Origin: Dickeya dianthicola NCPPB 453
GTDB lineage: Bacteria > Pseudomonadota > Gammaproteobacteria > Enterobacterales > Enterobacteriaceae
Length of the DNA: 64,000 nt
NCBI RefSeq assembly: GCF_000365305.1
Contig: NZ_CM001841.1
Coordinates: 1,047,653 to 1,111,652, forward strand
Direction of reading: 5' to 3'
Made by a program: the position numbers and the translations under genes
The notes under the pieces: model-generated
What the model was told of the DNA's origin: nothing
The model's database searches: none
Seen by the model: the letters and a program-made list of their open reading frames with translations, nothing else
Shown: one piece after another, positions 8,492-18,052 of the stretch
How positions within the stretch are numbered: position 1 is the first letter of the stretch
How the letters are laid out: each line of letters opens with the position of its first letter

Positions 8492-9403
8492 GTGCGAATA
8501 GGTATTGATTTGGGCGGCACCAAAACCGAGGTGATTGCGCTGACGGACGACGGGCGCGAGGCGTTCCGCCATCGGGTGGCGACGCCGCGCCACGATTATC
8601 GTCAAACCCTGCAAACCATCGCCGACCTGGTAAACATGGCGGAGCTGGCCACCGGACAGCGCGGCAGCGTGGGCGTCGGTATTCCCGGCACGCTGTCGCC
8701 GGTGACCGGCCGGGTCAAAAACGCCAATTCGGTCTGGCTGAATCAGCAGCCGCTGGATCAGGATCTGGCGCAGCGGTTAGGCCGGCCGGTGCGGGTGGCG
8801 AACGACGCCAACTGCTTTGCGGTATCCGAGGCGGTGGATGGCGCGGCGGCGGGCGCCGGCAAGGTGTTTGCGGTGATTATCGGCACCGGCTGCGGCGCCG
8901 GGATGGCGTTGAACGGACAGGCGCATATCGGGCGCAACGGCGTGGCTGGCGAGTGGGGCCATAACCCGTTGCCGTGGATGGACGCCGACGAATGGCGCGA
9001 CCAGCAGGCGATGCCGTGCTATTGCGGCCGCACCGGGTGCATCGAGAGCTTTATTTCCGGCACCGGTTTTGGCGCGGATTATCAGCGCCTGAGCGGCCAG
9101 ACGCGTCAGGGCCATGAGATTATTGCGCTGGCCGGGCAGGGCGATGCGCTGGCGGAACAGGCATTGCAACGCTATGAGCAGCGGCTGGCCAAATCGCTGG
9201 CGCATATCGTCAATTTGCTGGATCCGGATGTGATTGTGCTGGGCGGCGGCATGAGCAACGTCAAACGGCTGTATGACGCCGTGCCCGGTTTGCTGAAACA
9301 GTGGGTATTTGGCGGCGAGTGCGATACGCCGGTCCGACAGGCGATGCACGGCGATTCCAGCGGCGTGCGCGGCGCCGCCTGGCTATGGCCGCAACTGCGA
9401 TAA
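8492..9403 (+). CDS. mak: fructokinase (manno(fructo)kinase), ROK family
   Basis: ATP-dependent sugar kinase acting on fructose, and weakly on mannose, in the cytoplasm. The 303-residue protein carries the ROK features: N-terminal phosphate loop [11 protein letters not shown], catalytic-Asp segment [16 protein letters not shown], the [10 protein letters not shown] motif, and the zinc-binding [13 protein letters not shown] start at 8492 with AGGAG at 8482-8486. araJ, the next gene in E. coli, is absent; the convergent sbcC ends 35 bp after this stop. Confidence 0.96.
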   Translation: MRIGIDLGGTKTEVIALTDDGREAFRHRVATPRHDYRQTLQTIADLVNMAELATGQRGSVGVGIPGTLSPVTGRVKNANSVWLNQQPLDQDLAQRLGRPVRVANDANCFAVSEAVDGAAAGAGKVFAVIIGTGCGAGMALNGQAHIGRNGVAGEWGHNPLPWMDADEWRDQQAMPCYCGRTGCIESFISGTGFGADYQRLSGQTRQGHEIIALAGQGDALAEQALQRYEQRLAKSLAHIVNLLDPDVIVLGGGMSNVKRLYDAVPGLLKQWVFGGECDTPVRQAMHGDSSGVRGAAWLWPQLR

Positions 9404-9407
9404 GGTT

Positions 9408-9435
9408 CAGCGGGGACGCCAGACGCGCCCCGCTG
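9408..9435 (+). terminator. hairpin between mak and sbcC
   Basis: CAGCGGGG (9408-9415) and CCCCGCTG (9428-9435) form an 8-bp stem over a 12-nt loop, followed by GCTTTATTT. It lies in the 35-bp gap between convergent genes and best suits mak. Confidence 0.5.
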
Positions 9436-9438
9436 GCT

Positions 9439-12400
9439 TTATTTCACCGCATAGGCGCTGTCGAGCTGGCTGACGCCCAGACCGTTGCGCTTTCTGACCC
9501 GGATTTGCACCTGGATACGGTCTTTCATCGCTTCCACGTGACTGATCACGCCGATGCTCTTGCCTGACGCATTCAGGTTATCCAGCACATCCAGCGCGGT
9601 GTCCAGCGTCTCGCCGTCCAGCGTGCCGAAGCCTTCGTCGAGGAACAGCGAGTCGATGCGGGTTTTGGTGCTGACCAGGTCGGATAGCGCCAGCGCCAGC
9701 GCCAGGCTGACCAGAAAACTTTCACCGCCGGACAGCGTACGGGTATCGCGTACCGCGTCGGCCTGCCAGGTATCGGCCACCTGCAATTCCAGCGTGTCGG
9801 ATGCTTTGCGTTGCAGCAGATAGCGCCCATGCAGGCGCGACAGCTGGCGGTTAGCCAGAAACACCAGATGATCCAGCGTCAGCCCCTGCGCGAAGCGGCG
9901 GAACTTGTCGCCTTTTTGCGAGCCGATCAACTGATTGAGGTAGCCCCAGTCGTCGCATTGTTGCTGACCGCGGGTGATAGCCTCCAGCAACAGGCGCTGT
10001 TTGTCGCGGCGTTGCTGATCGCTGGCAAGTTGCTGGCGCAGTTCGCCCTGATGTGCGGCTTCGGCTTTTACCATGTCTCCGAGGCCGGAGATCAACTGAC
10101 GGATATCCCAGTCGCTGATGCCTTCCGGCATCGATTCCGGCCGGGTCGCCATGTGTTGCTCCAGCGTGCTGTTCGCCTGCTGCAACAACGCCTCCACCTG
10201 CTGCTGACGCTGGCTGAGCCGCTCTTTTAGCGTGAGGAGTTGCTGGCGCTCGGCCTCCTCCAGCAAGGCATGACGGAAGGCGGCTTCATCGTCGAAGCCG
10301 GCGGCGGCCAGCGCTTCTCCAAACTGAGCCTGAAGCTGCTGCAATGTGGTTTCGGCATGCTGGTTTTGCTGTTCCAGACTGTCGATTTCTCCGCTCAGGC
10401 GGCTTTGTTGCGACTGGCTCTGTTGCCATTGCTGCTGCGCCTGCTGGTTTTCCAGCTCCAGCGCCTGGCTGACGTGCCGCAACTGCTTCAGTACGTCGTT
10501 CACCGCTTGATTGCCCATCAACTGCCAGCGCTGTTGCTGCGCCTGTTCCAGCGTACGCTGGGTGTCGGCCAATTGCTGTTGATAGGTTTTGATGGCGGCG
10601 TCGGTTTCTTCCTGCCGCTGCCGGCTGGCGATGATTTCCGCTTCCAGCGCGGCGAGTTGCGGCTGGCACTGATGCTGCTCGTGTTCGCTTTCCTGCCAGC
10701 GCAGCCATTCCGTCTGGCGCTGACGCAGCCAGTCTTCCTGCTGCGCGAGCGTGGGCGCCGTCAGGTCGAACGTTTCCAGCGTCTGGCGGAGGCTGTCGTG
10801 CAGGCGTTGCAACTCGCGTTCGGTTTTTTCCAGCAACAGTCGCAGTTCTTCCCGCGATGCGTGCAGCGACGTCTGCTGCTGGGTGTTCAGCTCCAGTTGC
10901 TGGACGGTCTGCGCCAGCAGTTGCTGCGCCGAGGTGAGTAAATCCTTACTTTCCTGAATATGGCGCTGATTACGCTCACGACTGGCGATCTGCGCCTGCA
11001 ACGATTGCTCCTGCGCATCGGACTCTTCAATCCACTGATGCAGCGCCGGCAGTTGCAGCGGATCGAAGTCAACAAGTAAGCGTTTACTGACTGATTGGCA
11101 CTGTAGCCGCAGCGACGCGTCATCGCGCCGGACGCCGTCGAGCGCGTTTTGCTGCTGCTGGCGGTGCTGTTTTTGCAACTGAAGCTGGGTTTCGGTCTGC
11201 ACCACGCCGGCTTTCAGCGCGTCCACCTCTTGTCGCAGCGCATGCAGCCGGAGCTGGGTTTCCGACGGGCGCAGCGCCTGATAGCGTTCCACCGCCGGGT
11301 GATGCGGGGAGCCGCACAGCGGGCACTCTTTGCCCGGTTGCAGCTGCCGGCGCTCGCGCTCCAGACTGACGATGTGCAGTTCCAGTTCATGGCGCTTGTC
11401 GAGGTCGGTCAGATGGTCGGCCTGGCGCTGATAGTCCTGACGCTGCTGGGTTTGTTGATCTTCCAGCGCCTGAATGCGGCGCTGGGTATCCAGTTGTTGC
11501 GCTTCCAGCAAGGTGCGCTGGCTTATCAACTGTTGCAACACGGCGACGCTGGTGGCCAGTTGCTGGCGATCCGGCCGTTCGGCCATACGCTGGGCCAACT
11601 GTTGGCGCAGGTCCGCCAGCGGTTGCTCCGCTTCCAGTTGTTCATCCTGTTGCAGATGCTCGGTCAGCAGTTGCCGGGCTCGCTCGCAGGCGCTCTGCTG
11701 CGCCTGATGTTTTTCTGCCAGCGAGGCGTGTTGCTGGTCAAGGTATTCCGCCTGAATCTGCTGCTGCGCCGTTTTTTCTTGCAGCACCTGCAAGTCTTGC
11801 TGCCATTTCTGCTGCTGGGGAAATTGCGCCTGCCACAGCGGAATATGGCTGCCCAGATGCTGGTGGCGGCTATGCTGCCGGCGATAGGTTTCTATCTCGG
11901 CCAGCTGTTGCCGCGTCTGTTCCTGCTGGCGCTGCAGTTTGGTCAGGCCGGCGATCAGCGTTTTTTGCAATTCAAGCAGACTATCCAGCGCCTGTTGCTG
12001 CTGGGCGCGCTGGGCCTGCTGGGTGGCGATGTGATGGTCGAGCGGCAGGATACGTTCGTTGATCAACGTTTCCTGCTGCTGGCGATGCTCGGCGTGTTGC
12101 TGGCGGGTGGAAAGCGCTTTTTCCAACTGGACTTTCAACAGATTGAGCGCATCCTGCTGGCGGCCGATCTGCTGGCGCGCGCTATTGAGTTGTTGGGTCA
12201 GGCGCTGTTTTTCCCGTAGCGCGCGCTCGCGTTCATCGAAGCGCGGGCGCAGTTTTTCCGCCGGTTCGCTACGCTGTAATTTATCCAACTGCGGTTGCGA
12301 CTGTTGCTGTACTTGTTCCTGCGCGGCGCACTGCTGCTGGGCCTGTTGTTGCGCCTGCTGGTGCTGCAACAGAGTGTCGTACCAGCGTTGATGCCCCAGC

Positions 12401-13122
12401 ACCTCTTCCCGGTGCAGCGACAGCGACTGTTCCTGCTGGCGGATGGCGTCCAGTTGTTGCTCCAGCGCCTGGCGCTGTTCGTCGCTCAGCAATTCCAGCG
12501 TAGCGACCTGCGCCCGCAGGGTTTCCAGCTGGTTTTGGGCGTCTTTGTGTTTCTCGAATACCCGCTCCGAGATCTGGCCGTAAATGTCGGTGCCGGTCAG
12601 CTCTTCCAGCAATTCGGCGCGCTGATTGGCATCGGCATTCAGAAAGGCGGCGAACTGCCCCTGAGACAGCATCATCGATTTGGTGAAACGATCAAAATCC
12701 AGCCCGGTGATATCGGCGGTCATCGTCAGCTTGTCGTTCACCTTGTCGGTGAGGATTTTGCCGTCGGCGCACAACGCCAGCTCCACCTTGGGCGGCTGCA
12801 GATTGCCTTCCGGGCTGTTATGGGCGCGGCGCTGGCTCCAGAAAGCACGGTAGGCGACGTTCTTCACCTCGAATTCCACTTCCGCCAGGCATTCGGCGGT
12901 GTGGCGCGTCATCAGCTCGTTCTGGCTGGGGCCGACTTTCAGGCGCGGCGTCTGGTGGTACAGCGCAAGGCAGATGGCGTCCAGCAGCGTGGTTTTACCT
13001 GCGCCGGTGGGGCCGGTGATGGCGAACAGGCCGTTACTGGCGAACGGCTCGCGGGTGAAATCGATTTTCCACTCGCCTTGCAGCGAGTTGAGGTTTTTCA
13101 GGCGCAGGCTAAGAATTTTCAT
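9439..13122 (-). CDS. sbcC: exonuclease SbcCD, ATPase subunit SbcC
   Basis: Rad50-like subunit of the SbcCD nuclease that cleaves DNA hairpins and protein-blocked ends. The 1227-residue protein has an N-terminal Walker A ([16 protein letters not shown], about residues 34-49). Two very long Gln-rich coiled coils flank the zinc hook CPLC near residue 600. The C-terminal half-ATPase has signature [19 protein letters not shown] and Walker [13 protein letters not shown]. The coiled coils are strongly Gln/Leu/Ala-biased, so the complementary strand has long spurious open frames. ATG at 13122 overlaps the sbcD stop by 4 nt, so translation is probably coupled. Confidence 0.97.
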   Translation of the reverse strand: MKILSLRLKNLNSLQGEWKIDFTREPFASNGLFAITGPTGAGKTTLLDAICLALYHQTPRLKVGPSQNELMTRHTAECLAEVEFEVKNVAYRAFWSQRRAHNSPEGNLQPPKVELALCADGKILTDKVNDKLTMTADITGLDFDRFTKSMMLSQGQFAAFLNADANQRAELLEELTGTDIYGQISERVFEKHKDAQNQLETLRAQVATLELLSDEQRQALEQQLDAIRQQEQSLSLHREEVLGHQRWYDTLLQHQQAQQQAQQQCAAQEQVQQQSQPQLDKLQRSEPAEKLRPRFDERERALREKQRLTQQLNSARQQIGRQQDALNLLKVQLEKALSTRQQHAEHRQQQETLINERILPLDHHIATQQAQRAQQQQALDSLLELQKTLIAGLTKLQRQQEQTRQQLAEIETYRRQHSRHQHLGSHIPLWQAQFPQQQKWQQDLQVLQEKTAQQQIQAEYLDQQHASLAEKHQAQQSACERARQLLTEHLQQDEQLEAEQPLADLRQQLAQRMAERPDRQQLATSVAVLQQLISQRTLLEAQQLDTQRRIQALEDQQTQQRQDYQRQADHLTDLDKRHELELHIVSLERERRQLQPGKECPLCGSPHHPAVERYQALRPSETQLRLHALRQEVDALKAGVVQTETQLQLQKQHRQQQQNALDGVRRDDASLRLQCQSVSKRLLVDFDPLQLPALHQWIEESDAQEQSLQAQIASRERNQRHIQESKDLLTSAQQLLAQTVQQLELNTQQQTSLHASREELRLLLEKTERELQRLHDSLRQTLETFDLTAPTLAQQEDWLRQRQTEWLRWQESEHEQHQCQPQLAALEAEIIASRQRQEETDAAIKTYQQQLADTQRTLEQAQQQRWQLMGNQAVNDVLKQLRHVSQALELENQQAQQQWQQSQSQQSRLSGEIDSLEQQNQHAETTLQQLQAQFGEALAAAGFDDEAAFRHALLEEAERQQLLTLKERLSQRQQQVEALLQQANSTLEQHMATRPESMPEGISDWDIRQLISGLGDMVKAEAAHQGELRQQLASDQQRRDKQRLLLEAITRGQQQCDDWGYLNQLIGSQKGDKFRRFAQGLTLDHLVFLANRQLSRLHGRYLLQRKASDTLELQVADTWQADAVRDTRTLSGGESFLVSLALALALSDLVSTKTRIDSLFLDEGFGTLDGETLDTALDVLDNLNASGKSIGVISHVEAMKDRIQVQIRVRKRNGLGVSQLDSAYAVK

Positions 13123-14351
13123 GCGGATGCCTCCCGTCGCTGCTCGTCGATTTCCTGAATGACCTGGTCGAACAAGCCTTTCAGGCGCGGCTGGCGCGCC
13201 TCGTCCAGATCGCTTTCCAGCGCCAGACGCCGGGCAAACACCTCGGCGGGATGCAGTTCCTCCAGCGTTTCCTTCTCCAGTTGCACCAGCATTTGTTGTT
13301 GCTGTTCCCGCGCCCGGCGCAGCAGCAGCACGTCCACATTCAGCGGTTCGGTCAGCGCCTGAATGTGTTGCTGCATGTCGCTCAGGTAATCCTGGGTGGC
13401 GATTTCAATGTCCAGCCACACCGGTTTGTCGCCATGATAGTCGCGGAATCCGGCCAGCCGGCGTTCGATCTCCGACAGATTGCCTTTTACCAGTTGCATC
13501 GGTTGTTCGGTCGGCACGGTCAGCGCGGCGACCTCCTGCAATTTGCCCTGCTCGAAATGCACCAGATACACCGATTTCTCATGATTCAGTTCATCGAAAC
13601 TGAGCGGAATCGGCGAGCCGCTGTAACGGATGTGCTCGCACTGCGCCACCCGCTGCGGGCGATGAATATGGCCGAGCGCGATGTAGTCCGCCGGGGGGAA
13701 CGCCTGCGCCGGGAACGCGTCCAGCGTGCCGATGTAGATATCGCGCACCGAATCGGACGTGGCGACGCCCACCGTGGTGAGGTGGCCGGTCAGGACAATC
13801 GGCAGTTCGCGGCCCAGCGTTTCACGCTGTTCGCAGGCGAGCTGGTAACAGCGCTGATAGTGGCTGGTGATGGCGTCCTGCAACGCCTGCTGTTTTTGCA
13901 CGCCGGACTGGCCGGCCTGGCTGGTGAGCAGGTCGCGCGGGCGTAAAAAGGGAACGGCGCACAGCAGCGCGCCGGGCTCGCCGGCACGGTTGTTCAGTAC
14001 CAGTACCTGCTCGTGGATATCGCCGTCAAAGCCGGCAACGACGCGGGTATTCAGGCAGGCCAGCAGCGCGCGGGATTCATTCAGGGTGGCGACCGAATCG
14101 TGGTTGCCGCCCATCACCACCAACTGGCAGCCGGTACGCTGCAACGCCACCACAAACTGGTTGTACATTTCACGGGCATAACTGGGCGGTGCGCCGTTGT
14201 CAAACACATCACCTGCTACTATTACCGCATCAGCTTGATGCTGCTCAACCTGCTGAACCAACCAGTGCAAAAACGCCTGATGCTCAGGCGCACGGCTCCG
14301 GGTATAAAAGTACTGACCGAGATGCCAATCAGAGGTGTGAATAATACGCAT
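13119..14351 (-). CDS. sbcD: exonuclease SbcCD, nuclease subunit SbcD
   Basis: Mre11-like metallophosphoesterase subunit, 410 residues (about 400 in E. coli). Metal-binding motifs appear in order: HTSDWHLGQ (residues 5-13), [16 protein letters not shown], the TGHLT segment and ALGHIHRPQ. It forms the nuclease core with SbcC. The frame is open 36 codons upstream, but ATG at 14351 gives the conserved [13 protein letters not shown] start and has AGGGAG just upstream. It is divergent from phoB. Confidence 0.97.
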   Translation of the reverse strand: MRIIHTSDWHLGQYFYTRSRAPEHQAFLHWLVQQVEQHQADAVIVAGDVFDNGAPPSYAREMYNQFVVALQRTGCQLVVMGGNHDSVATLNESRALLACLNTRVVAGFDGDIHEQVLVLNNRAGEPGALLCAVPFLRPRDLLTSQAGQSGVQKQQALQDAITSHYQRCYQLACEQRETLGRELPIVLTGHLTTVGVATSDSVRDIYIGTLDAFPAQAFPPADYIALGHIHRPQRVAQCEHIRYSGSPIPLSFDELNHEKSVYLVHFEQGKLQEVAALTVPTEQPMQLVKGNLSEIERRLAGFRDYHGDKPVWLDIEIATQDYLSDMQQHIQALTEPLNVDVLLLRRAREQQQQMLVQLEKETLEELHPAEVFARRLALESDLDEARQPRLKGLFDQVIQEIDEQRREASA

Positions 14352-14551
14352 GAGACTCCCTGCAGGTGAGTGCAAACGATATGTTGTTTTGGCGGTGTTC
14401 GTAGACAACGGCACAAGGCGGGCACCGTATGTCATGGCGAAACGCCGCGTCTTTATCATCGGCGATTATAGGCGTGCAGTTTAGGGCATGTCCCATAATA
14501 TCTGTATGGCCCCGGCTATCCGGGGGTGTTTGGCAGCATTGTCGCGGGCGG

Positions 14552-14577
14552 ATGACGTGAGAAAATGACGTGAGAAA
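14552..14577. repeat. tandem repeat, 13 bp x 2
   Basis: ATGACGTGAGAAA occurs twice head-to-tail (14552-14564 and 14565-14577) in the 382-bp sbcD-phoB divergent gap, about 90 bp upstream of the Pho box. Apart from these two elements I see nothing in the gap. Confidence 0.85.
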
Positions 14578-14668
14578 TTAAGCGCGCCGGCGGCTCGCGG
14601 CAACGGCCGGGGTCCGCGGCTGTCGGGGCGGAAACGCGCTGCGGGCAGGGGTGTCATTTTTCATAAAT

Positions 14669-14686
14669 CTGTCATAAAACTGACGC
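14669..14686 (+). promoter_or_regulatory. Pho box of the phoB promoter
   Basis: CTGTCATAAAACTGACGC matches the PhoB-binding consensus of two direct repeats (CTGTCAT, A/T-rich centre, CTGNC). It is preceded by a further partial repeat (TTTCATAAAT, 14658-14668) and followed by a CATAAT -10-like hexamer (14686-14691). The arrangement is nearly the one I recall for E. coli phoB, so phoBR should be auto-activated under phosphate limitation. Confidence 0.9.
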
Positions 14687-14733
14687 ATAATGCACACCGC
14701 ACGCTACCCGTGACGATTAACGGCAGGATTGAT

Positions 14734-15423
14734 ATGGCAAGACGTATTTTGGTGGTGGAAGATGAAGCGCCGATCCGCGAGATGGTGTGCTTCGTGCTGG
14801 AACAGAACGGCTATCAGCCGGTTGAGGCTGAGGATTACGACAGCGCTGTTACCCGGCTGGCCGAACCTTATCCTGAACTGGTGCTGCTGGACTGGATGCT
14901 GCCCGGCGGGTCCGGTTTGCAGTTTATCAAGCACATGAAACGCGAAGCGCTGACCCGTGATATTCCGGTCATGATGCTGACGGCGCGTGGTGAAGAAGAA
15001 GATCGCGTGCGCGGTCTTGAAGTGGGCGCCGACGATTACATCACCAAACCGTTTTCGCCCAAAGAGCTGGTGGCCCGCATCAAGGCGGTGATGCGCCGGA
15101 TTTCGCCGATGGCGGTTGAGGAAGTGATTGAAATGCGTGGCTTGAGCCTGGACCCCTCTTCTCATCGGGTGACCACGGAAGAACACGCGCTGGATATGGG
15201 GCCGACGGAGTTCAAGCTGCTGCATTTCTTTATGACCCACCCGGAACGGGTATATAGTCGTGAGCAGTTGCTGAATCACGTATGGGGCACTAACGTTTAT
15301 GTTGAGGATCGGACCGTGGATGTCCATATTCGCCGCCTGCGCAAGGCGCTGGAAACCAGTGGACACGACAAGATGGTCCAGACCGTTCGGGGAACTGGAT
15401 ACCGTTTCTCAACACGTTATTGA
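14734..15423 (+). CDS. phoB: phosphate regulon response regulator PhoB
   Basis: OmpR/PhoB-family response regulator that binds Pho boxes when phosphorylated by PhoR. At 229 residues it equals E. coli PhoB. The receiver domain (1-125) has the acidic pair ED at 9-10, the phospho-acceptor Asp in LLDWMLPGG (about 53), the Thr in MLTARGEEE and Lys in [11 protein letters not shown]. The winged-helix domain follows, with [13 protein letters not shown] and [13 protein letters not shown] at 14734 is preferred over 14710 because it gives [17 protein letters not shown]. phoR follows after 27 bp. Confidence 0.98.
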   Translation: MARRILVVEDEAPIREMVCFVLEQNGYQPVEAEDYDSAVTRLAEPYPELVLLDWMLPGGSGLQFIKHMKREALTRDIPVMMLTARGEEEDRVRGLEVGADDYITKPFSPKELVARIKAVMRRISPMAVEEVIEMRGLSLDPSSHRVTTEEHALDMGPTEFKLLHFFMTHPERVYSREQLLNHVWGTNVYVEDRTVDVHIRRLRKALETSGHDKMVQTVRGTGYRFSTRY

Positions 15424-15450
15424 TAGCGTGAGCTTCGGAGAAAATCTGAC

Positions 15451-16772
15451 GTGCTAGAACGTTTGTCCTGGAAAAAGCTGGCGCTGGAGCTGGCTTTTTT
15501 TGTTTGCCCGGTCTGCTGCTGGGGCTGATTATCGGTTATCTGCCCTGGTTTCTGCTGGCGTCGGTACTGGCGGCGCTGTGCTGGAACTTCTATAACCAGC
15601 TGCGTTTGTCTTACTGGCTGTGGGTTGACCGCAGCATGACCCCGCCGCCCGGCCGCTGGAGCTGGGAACCGCTGTTTTATGGCTTGTATCAGATGCAACT
15701 GCGCAACCGTCGCCGTCGGCGCGAGCTGGCGCTGCTGATCAAGCGCTTTCGCAGCGGGGCGGAATCGCTGCCGGATGCGGTGGTGATCACCACCGAAGAG
15801 GGCGGCATCATCTGGTGTAACCGGCTGGCTCAGCACCTGCTTAGCTTTCGCTGGCCGGAAGACAACGGCCAGAATATCCTCAACCTGCTGCGTTACCCGG
15901 AGTTCACCCAGTACATGCAGCAGCAGGACTTCAGCCGCCCGCTGACGCTGACGCTGAAAAACGCCCACCACGTGGAGTTCCGGGTGATGCCCTATTCGGA
16001 AGGTCAGTTGCTGATGGTGGCCCGCGATGTGACCCAGATGCACCAGTTGGAAGGCGCACGGCGCAACTTCTTCGCCAACGTCAGCCACGAGCTGCGCACG
16101 CCGTTGACGGTGTTGCAGGGCTATCTGGAGATGATGAGCGACGAATCGCTGGATGGCGCGTTGCAGTCCAAGGCGTTGCACACCATGCAGGAACAAACCC
16201 GCCGCATGGACGGGCTGGTGCGGCAATTGCTGACGCTGTCGCGCATCGAAGCCGCCGCCGCCATCGATCTCAACGAAAAGGTGGATATCCCGCTGATGCT
16301 GCGGGTGCTCAAGCGTGAAGCCGATACCCTGAGTCAGGGGCGTCACGAGATTGTGTTTCGCGTCAACGAGCAACTGCAGGTGTTCGGCAACGAAGAGCAG
16401 TTGCGCAGCGCGGTGTCGAACCTGGTGTATAACGCCGTCAACCATACGCCGCAGGGCACCCGCATAGAGGTGTGTTGGCAGCAGACGCCGCAGGGCGCGC
16501 TGTTCCAGGTCAGCGACAACGGCCTGGGTATCGCCGCCGAACATCTTCCCCGCCTGACCGAGCGTTTTTATCGCGTCGACAAGGCCCGTTCGCGCCAGAC
16601 CGGCGGCAGCGGGCTGGGGCTGGCGATCGTCAAGCATGCGCTCAGCCACCACGACTCCCGGCTGGAGATCCTCAGCGAAGAAGGCGCCGGCTCCCGTTTC
16701 ATGTTCACATTGCCGAACCGGCTGATTGTCCGCTCGGTGCTGAGTCAGAACGCGGCGAACCCACAACGGTGA
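15451..16772 (+). CDS. phoR: phosphate regulon sensor kinase PhoR, with apparent -1 frameshift near the N terminus
   Basis: PhoR senses phosphate status with PstSCAB/PhoU and phosphorylates PhoB. The natural start, GTG at 15451, reads [17 protein letters not shown] as in E. coli, then leaves frame and hits TGA at 15526. The rest ([16 protein letters not shown] to the end) is open in another frame from about 15504. The shift lies in a run of seven T (15495-15501). Eight T would restore [12 protein letters not shown], aligning with the E. coli CCLPAFILG region, for 440 residues. Downstream are the second membrane segment, PAS-like region, H-box [14 protein letters not shown], and ATP-binding GLGIA and [13 protein letters not shown] motifs. 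The cause could be real inactivation, slippage or phase variation, a downstream start, or a sequencing error in the homopolymer. Confidence 0.9.
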
Positions 16773-16853
16773 TGACAGCGGCGGGGCTTGATTGTCCCCG
16801 CCGCTGTGCCGAAAATAGCGTGCTCTTGTCTTTCACCCCGATGGAAACCACAC

Positions 16854-17834
16854 ATGATGCCTACCCGCCGCCTGCTTGCCTTGCTGTTGTGCCTGTTCGG
16901 TCAGGCTGCCGCCGCCGCGCCGCAGGCGATGCTGGCGGGCAATCTGTCCAGCGCCGGTTCCGACACGCTGGCGAACCTGATGACCTTCTGGGCGGCGGAT
17001 TTCAGTCAACATTATCCCGGCGTTAATCTACAGATTCAGGCGGCCGGCTCGTCGTCGGCGCCGACGGCGCTGGCGGCAGGGGCGGCGCAACTGGGGCCGA
17101 TGAGCCGGCCGATGAAGAGCAGCGAAATCGACGTGTTCGAGCAGCATTACGGGTACGCGCCGACGGCGGTGCCGGTGGCGCTGGATGCGCTGGTGGTGCT
17201 GGTCAATCAGGACAACCCGATTACCGGGCTGACGGTGCGCCAGCTTGACGCCATCTTTTCCGTGACGCGCCGCTGCGGCGCCGGAAAAACGGTGCAACGC
17301 TGGCAGGAACTGGGGCTGAACGGCGTCTGGCGACAGCGATCGCTGCTGCGCTATGGGCGCAATTCGGCTTCCGGCACCTACGGCTTTTTCAAACAACACG
17401 CGCTGTGCGGCGGCGATTTTCTGCCGCAGGTCAACGAGTTGCCCGGTTCCGCCTCGGTGGTGCAGGCGGTGGCGGCGTCGGTCAACGCTATCGGTTACGC
17501 CAGCATCGGTTTTCGCGCCAGCGGGGTGCGGGTGCTGCCGCTGGCGGCCGGCGACAAAGACGATTACGTGTTGCCGACCGCCGACACTATCCGCAGCGGG
17601 CGTTATCCCTATACCCGCTATCTCTACATTTATGTCAATAAAATGCCTGGCAAACCGTTGGAACCGCTGACCGCCGCGTTTCTGGGCCGGGTGCTGTCGG
17701 CGCCGGGGCAGGCGCTGGTGAGTCAGGATGGTTACCTGCCGCTACCGGAAATGGCGCGCGAGCAGGCCAGACAGTTGCTCGGACTTGACGATGCAGCGCC
17801 GGCATCGGATAGCGATCCTGCGAAAAACCGATGA
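16854..17834 (+). CDS. PstS-family phosphate-binding periplasmic protein
   Basis: This 326-residue secreted protein has a Sec signal peptide (MMPTRRLLALLLCLFG...AAAA, cleavage near residue 23) and a PBP-like solute-binding fold. GSDTL near the mature N terminus, QAAGSSSAPTAL, GPMSRPMK, GRNSASGTYGFFK and IGYASIGF are the usual phosphate-contact and hinge regions of PstS relatives. It follows phoR by 81 bp on the same strand with no terminator between, so it is probably in the phoBR operon. It may bind phosphate for transport or feed PhoR sensing. It is not pstS of the pst operon, since no pstC, pstA or pstB lies nearby. ATG at 16854 or 16857. Confidence 0.85.
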   Translation: MMPTRRLLALLLCLFGQAAAAAPQAMLAGNLSSAGSDTLANLMTFWAADFSQHYPGVNLQIQAAGSSSAPTALAAGAAQLGPMSRPMKSSEIDVFEQHYGYAPTAVPVALDALVVLVNQDNPITGLTVRQLDAIFSVTRRCGAGKTVQRWQELGLNGVWRQRSLLRYGRNSASGTYGFFKQHALCGGDFLPQVNELPGSASVVQAVAASVNAIGYASIGFRASGVRVLPLAAGDKDDYVLPTADTIRSGRYPYTRYLYIYVNKMPGKPLEPLTAAFLGRVLSAPGQALVSQDGYLPLPEMAREQARQLLGLDDAAPASDSDPAKNR

Positions 17835-17907
17835 GCAACGTGAATTTATTTCACGTGTGGTGAAAATTCTTCCATTGTCGTTGAGAAAAACGCGTGACAG
17901 GATAGCC

Positions 17908-17931
17908 TCACTTCTAGCCGTCTGGATGGCT
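17908..17931 (+). promoter_or_regulatory. MetJ-type operator (three tandem met boxes)
   Basis: TCACTTCT (17908), AGCCGTCT (17916) and GGATGGCT (17924) are contiguous 8-mers matching the met box AGACGTCT at 5, 7 and 5 positions of 8. MetJ with S-adenosylmethionine binds such tandem boxes and represses methionine genes. The site is about 120 bp upstream of the MetE-like start at 18053, which fits control of that gene. Confidence 0.65.
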
Positions 17932-17954
17932 ATAAAGTTCAGCGGCGTAACTAT

Positions 17955-18002
17955 TTCCTCTGAAAATCAATTCATCTAAAAACTAATTCATCTGAAAACC
18001 AA
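17955..18002. repeat. tandem repeat, three 16-bp units
   Basis: TTCCTCTGAAAATCAA (17955), TTCATCTAAAAACTAA (17971) and TTCATCTGAAAACCAA (17987) follow one another in the leader of the second MetE-like gene, between its MetJ-type operator and its ribosome-binding site. Confidence 0.85.
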
Positions 18003-18052
18003 CGGCCTAAAATCAGGTTGTTTCGTGTCAGGTGAAATGCAGGAGCAAACCA

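Noticed and set aside
10240-12219. Long plus-strand open frames (10240-10941 and 11149-12219) opposite sbcC
   Set aside because: They mirror the Gln/Leu-rich coiled coil of SbcC (CAG/CTG codons), giving Leu-rich nonsense with no start context or domain.
15417-16766. A 449-codon minus-strand frame opposite phoR
   Set aside because: Antisense to a clearly conserved kinase; composition is His/Gln/Arg-rich, as expected of a GC-rich shadow frame.
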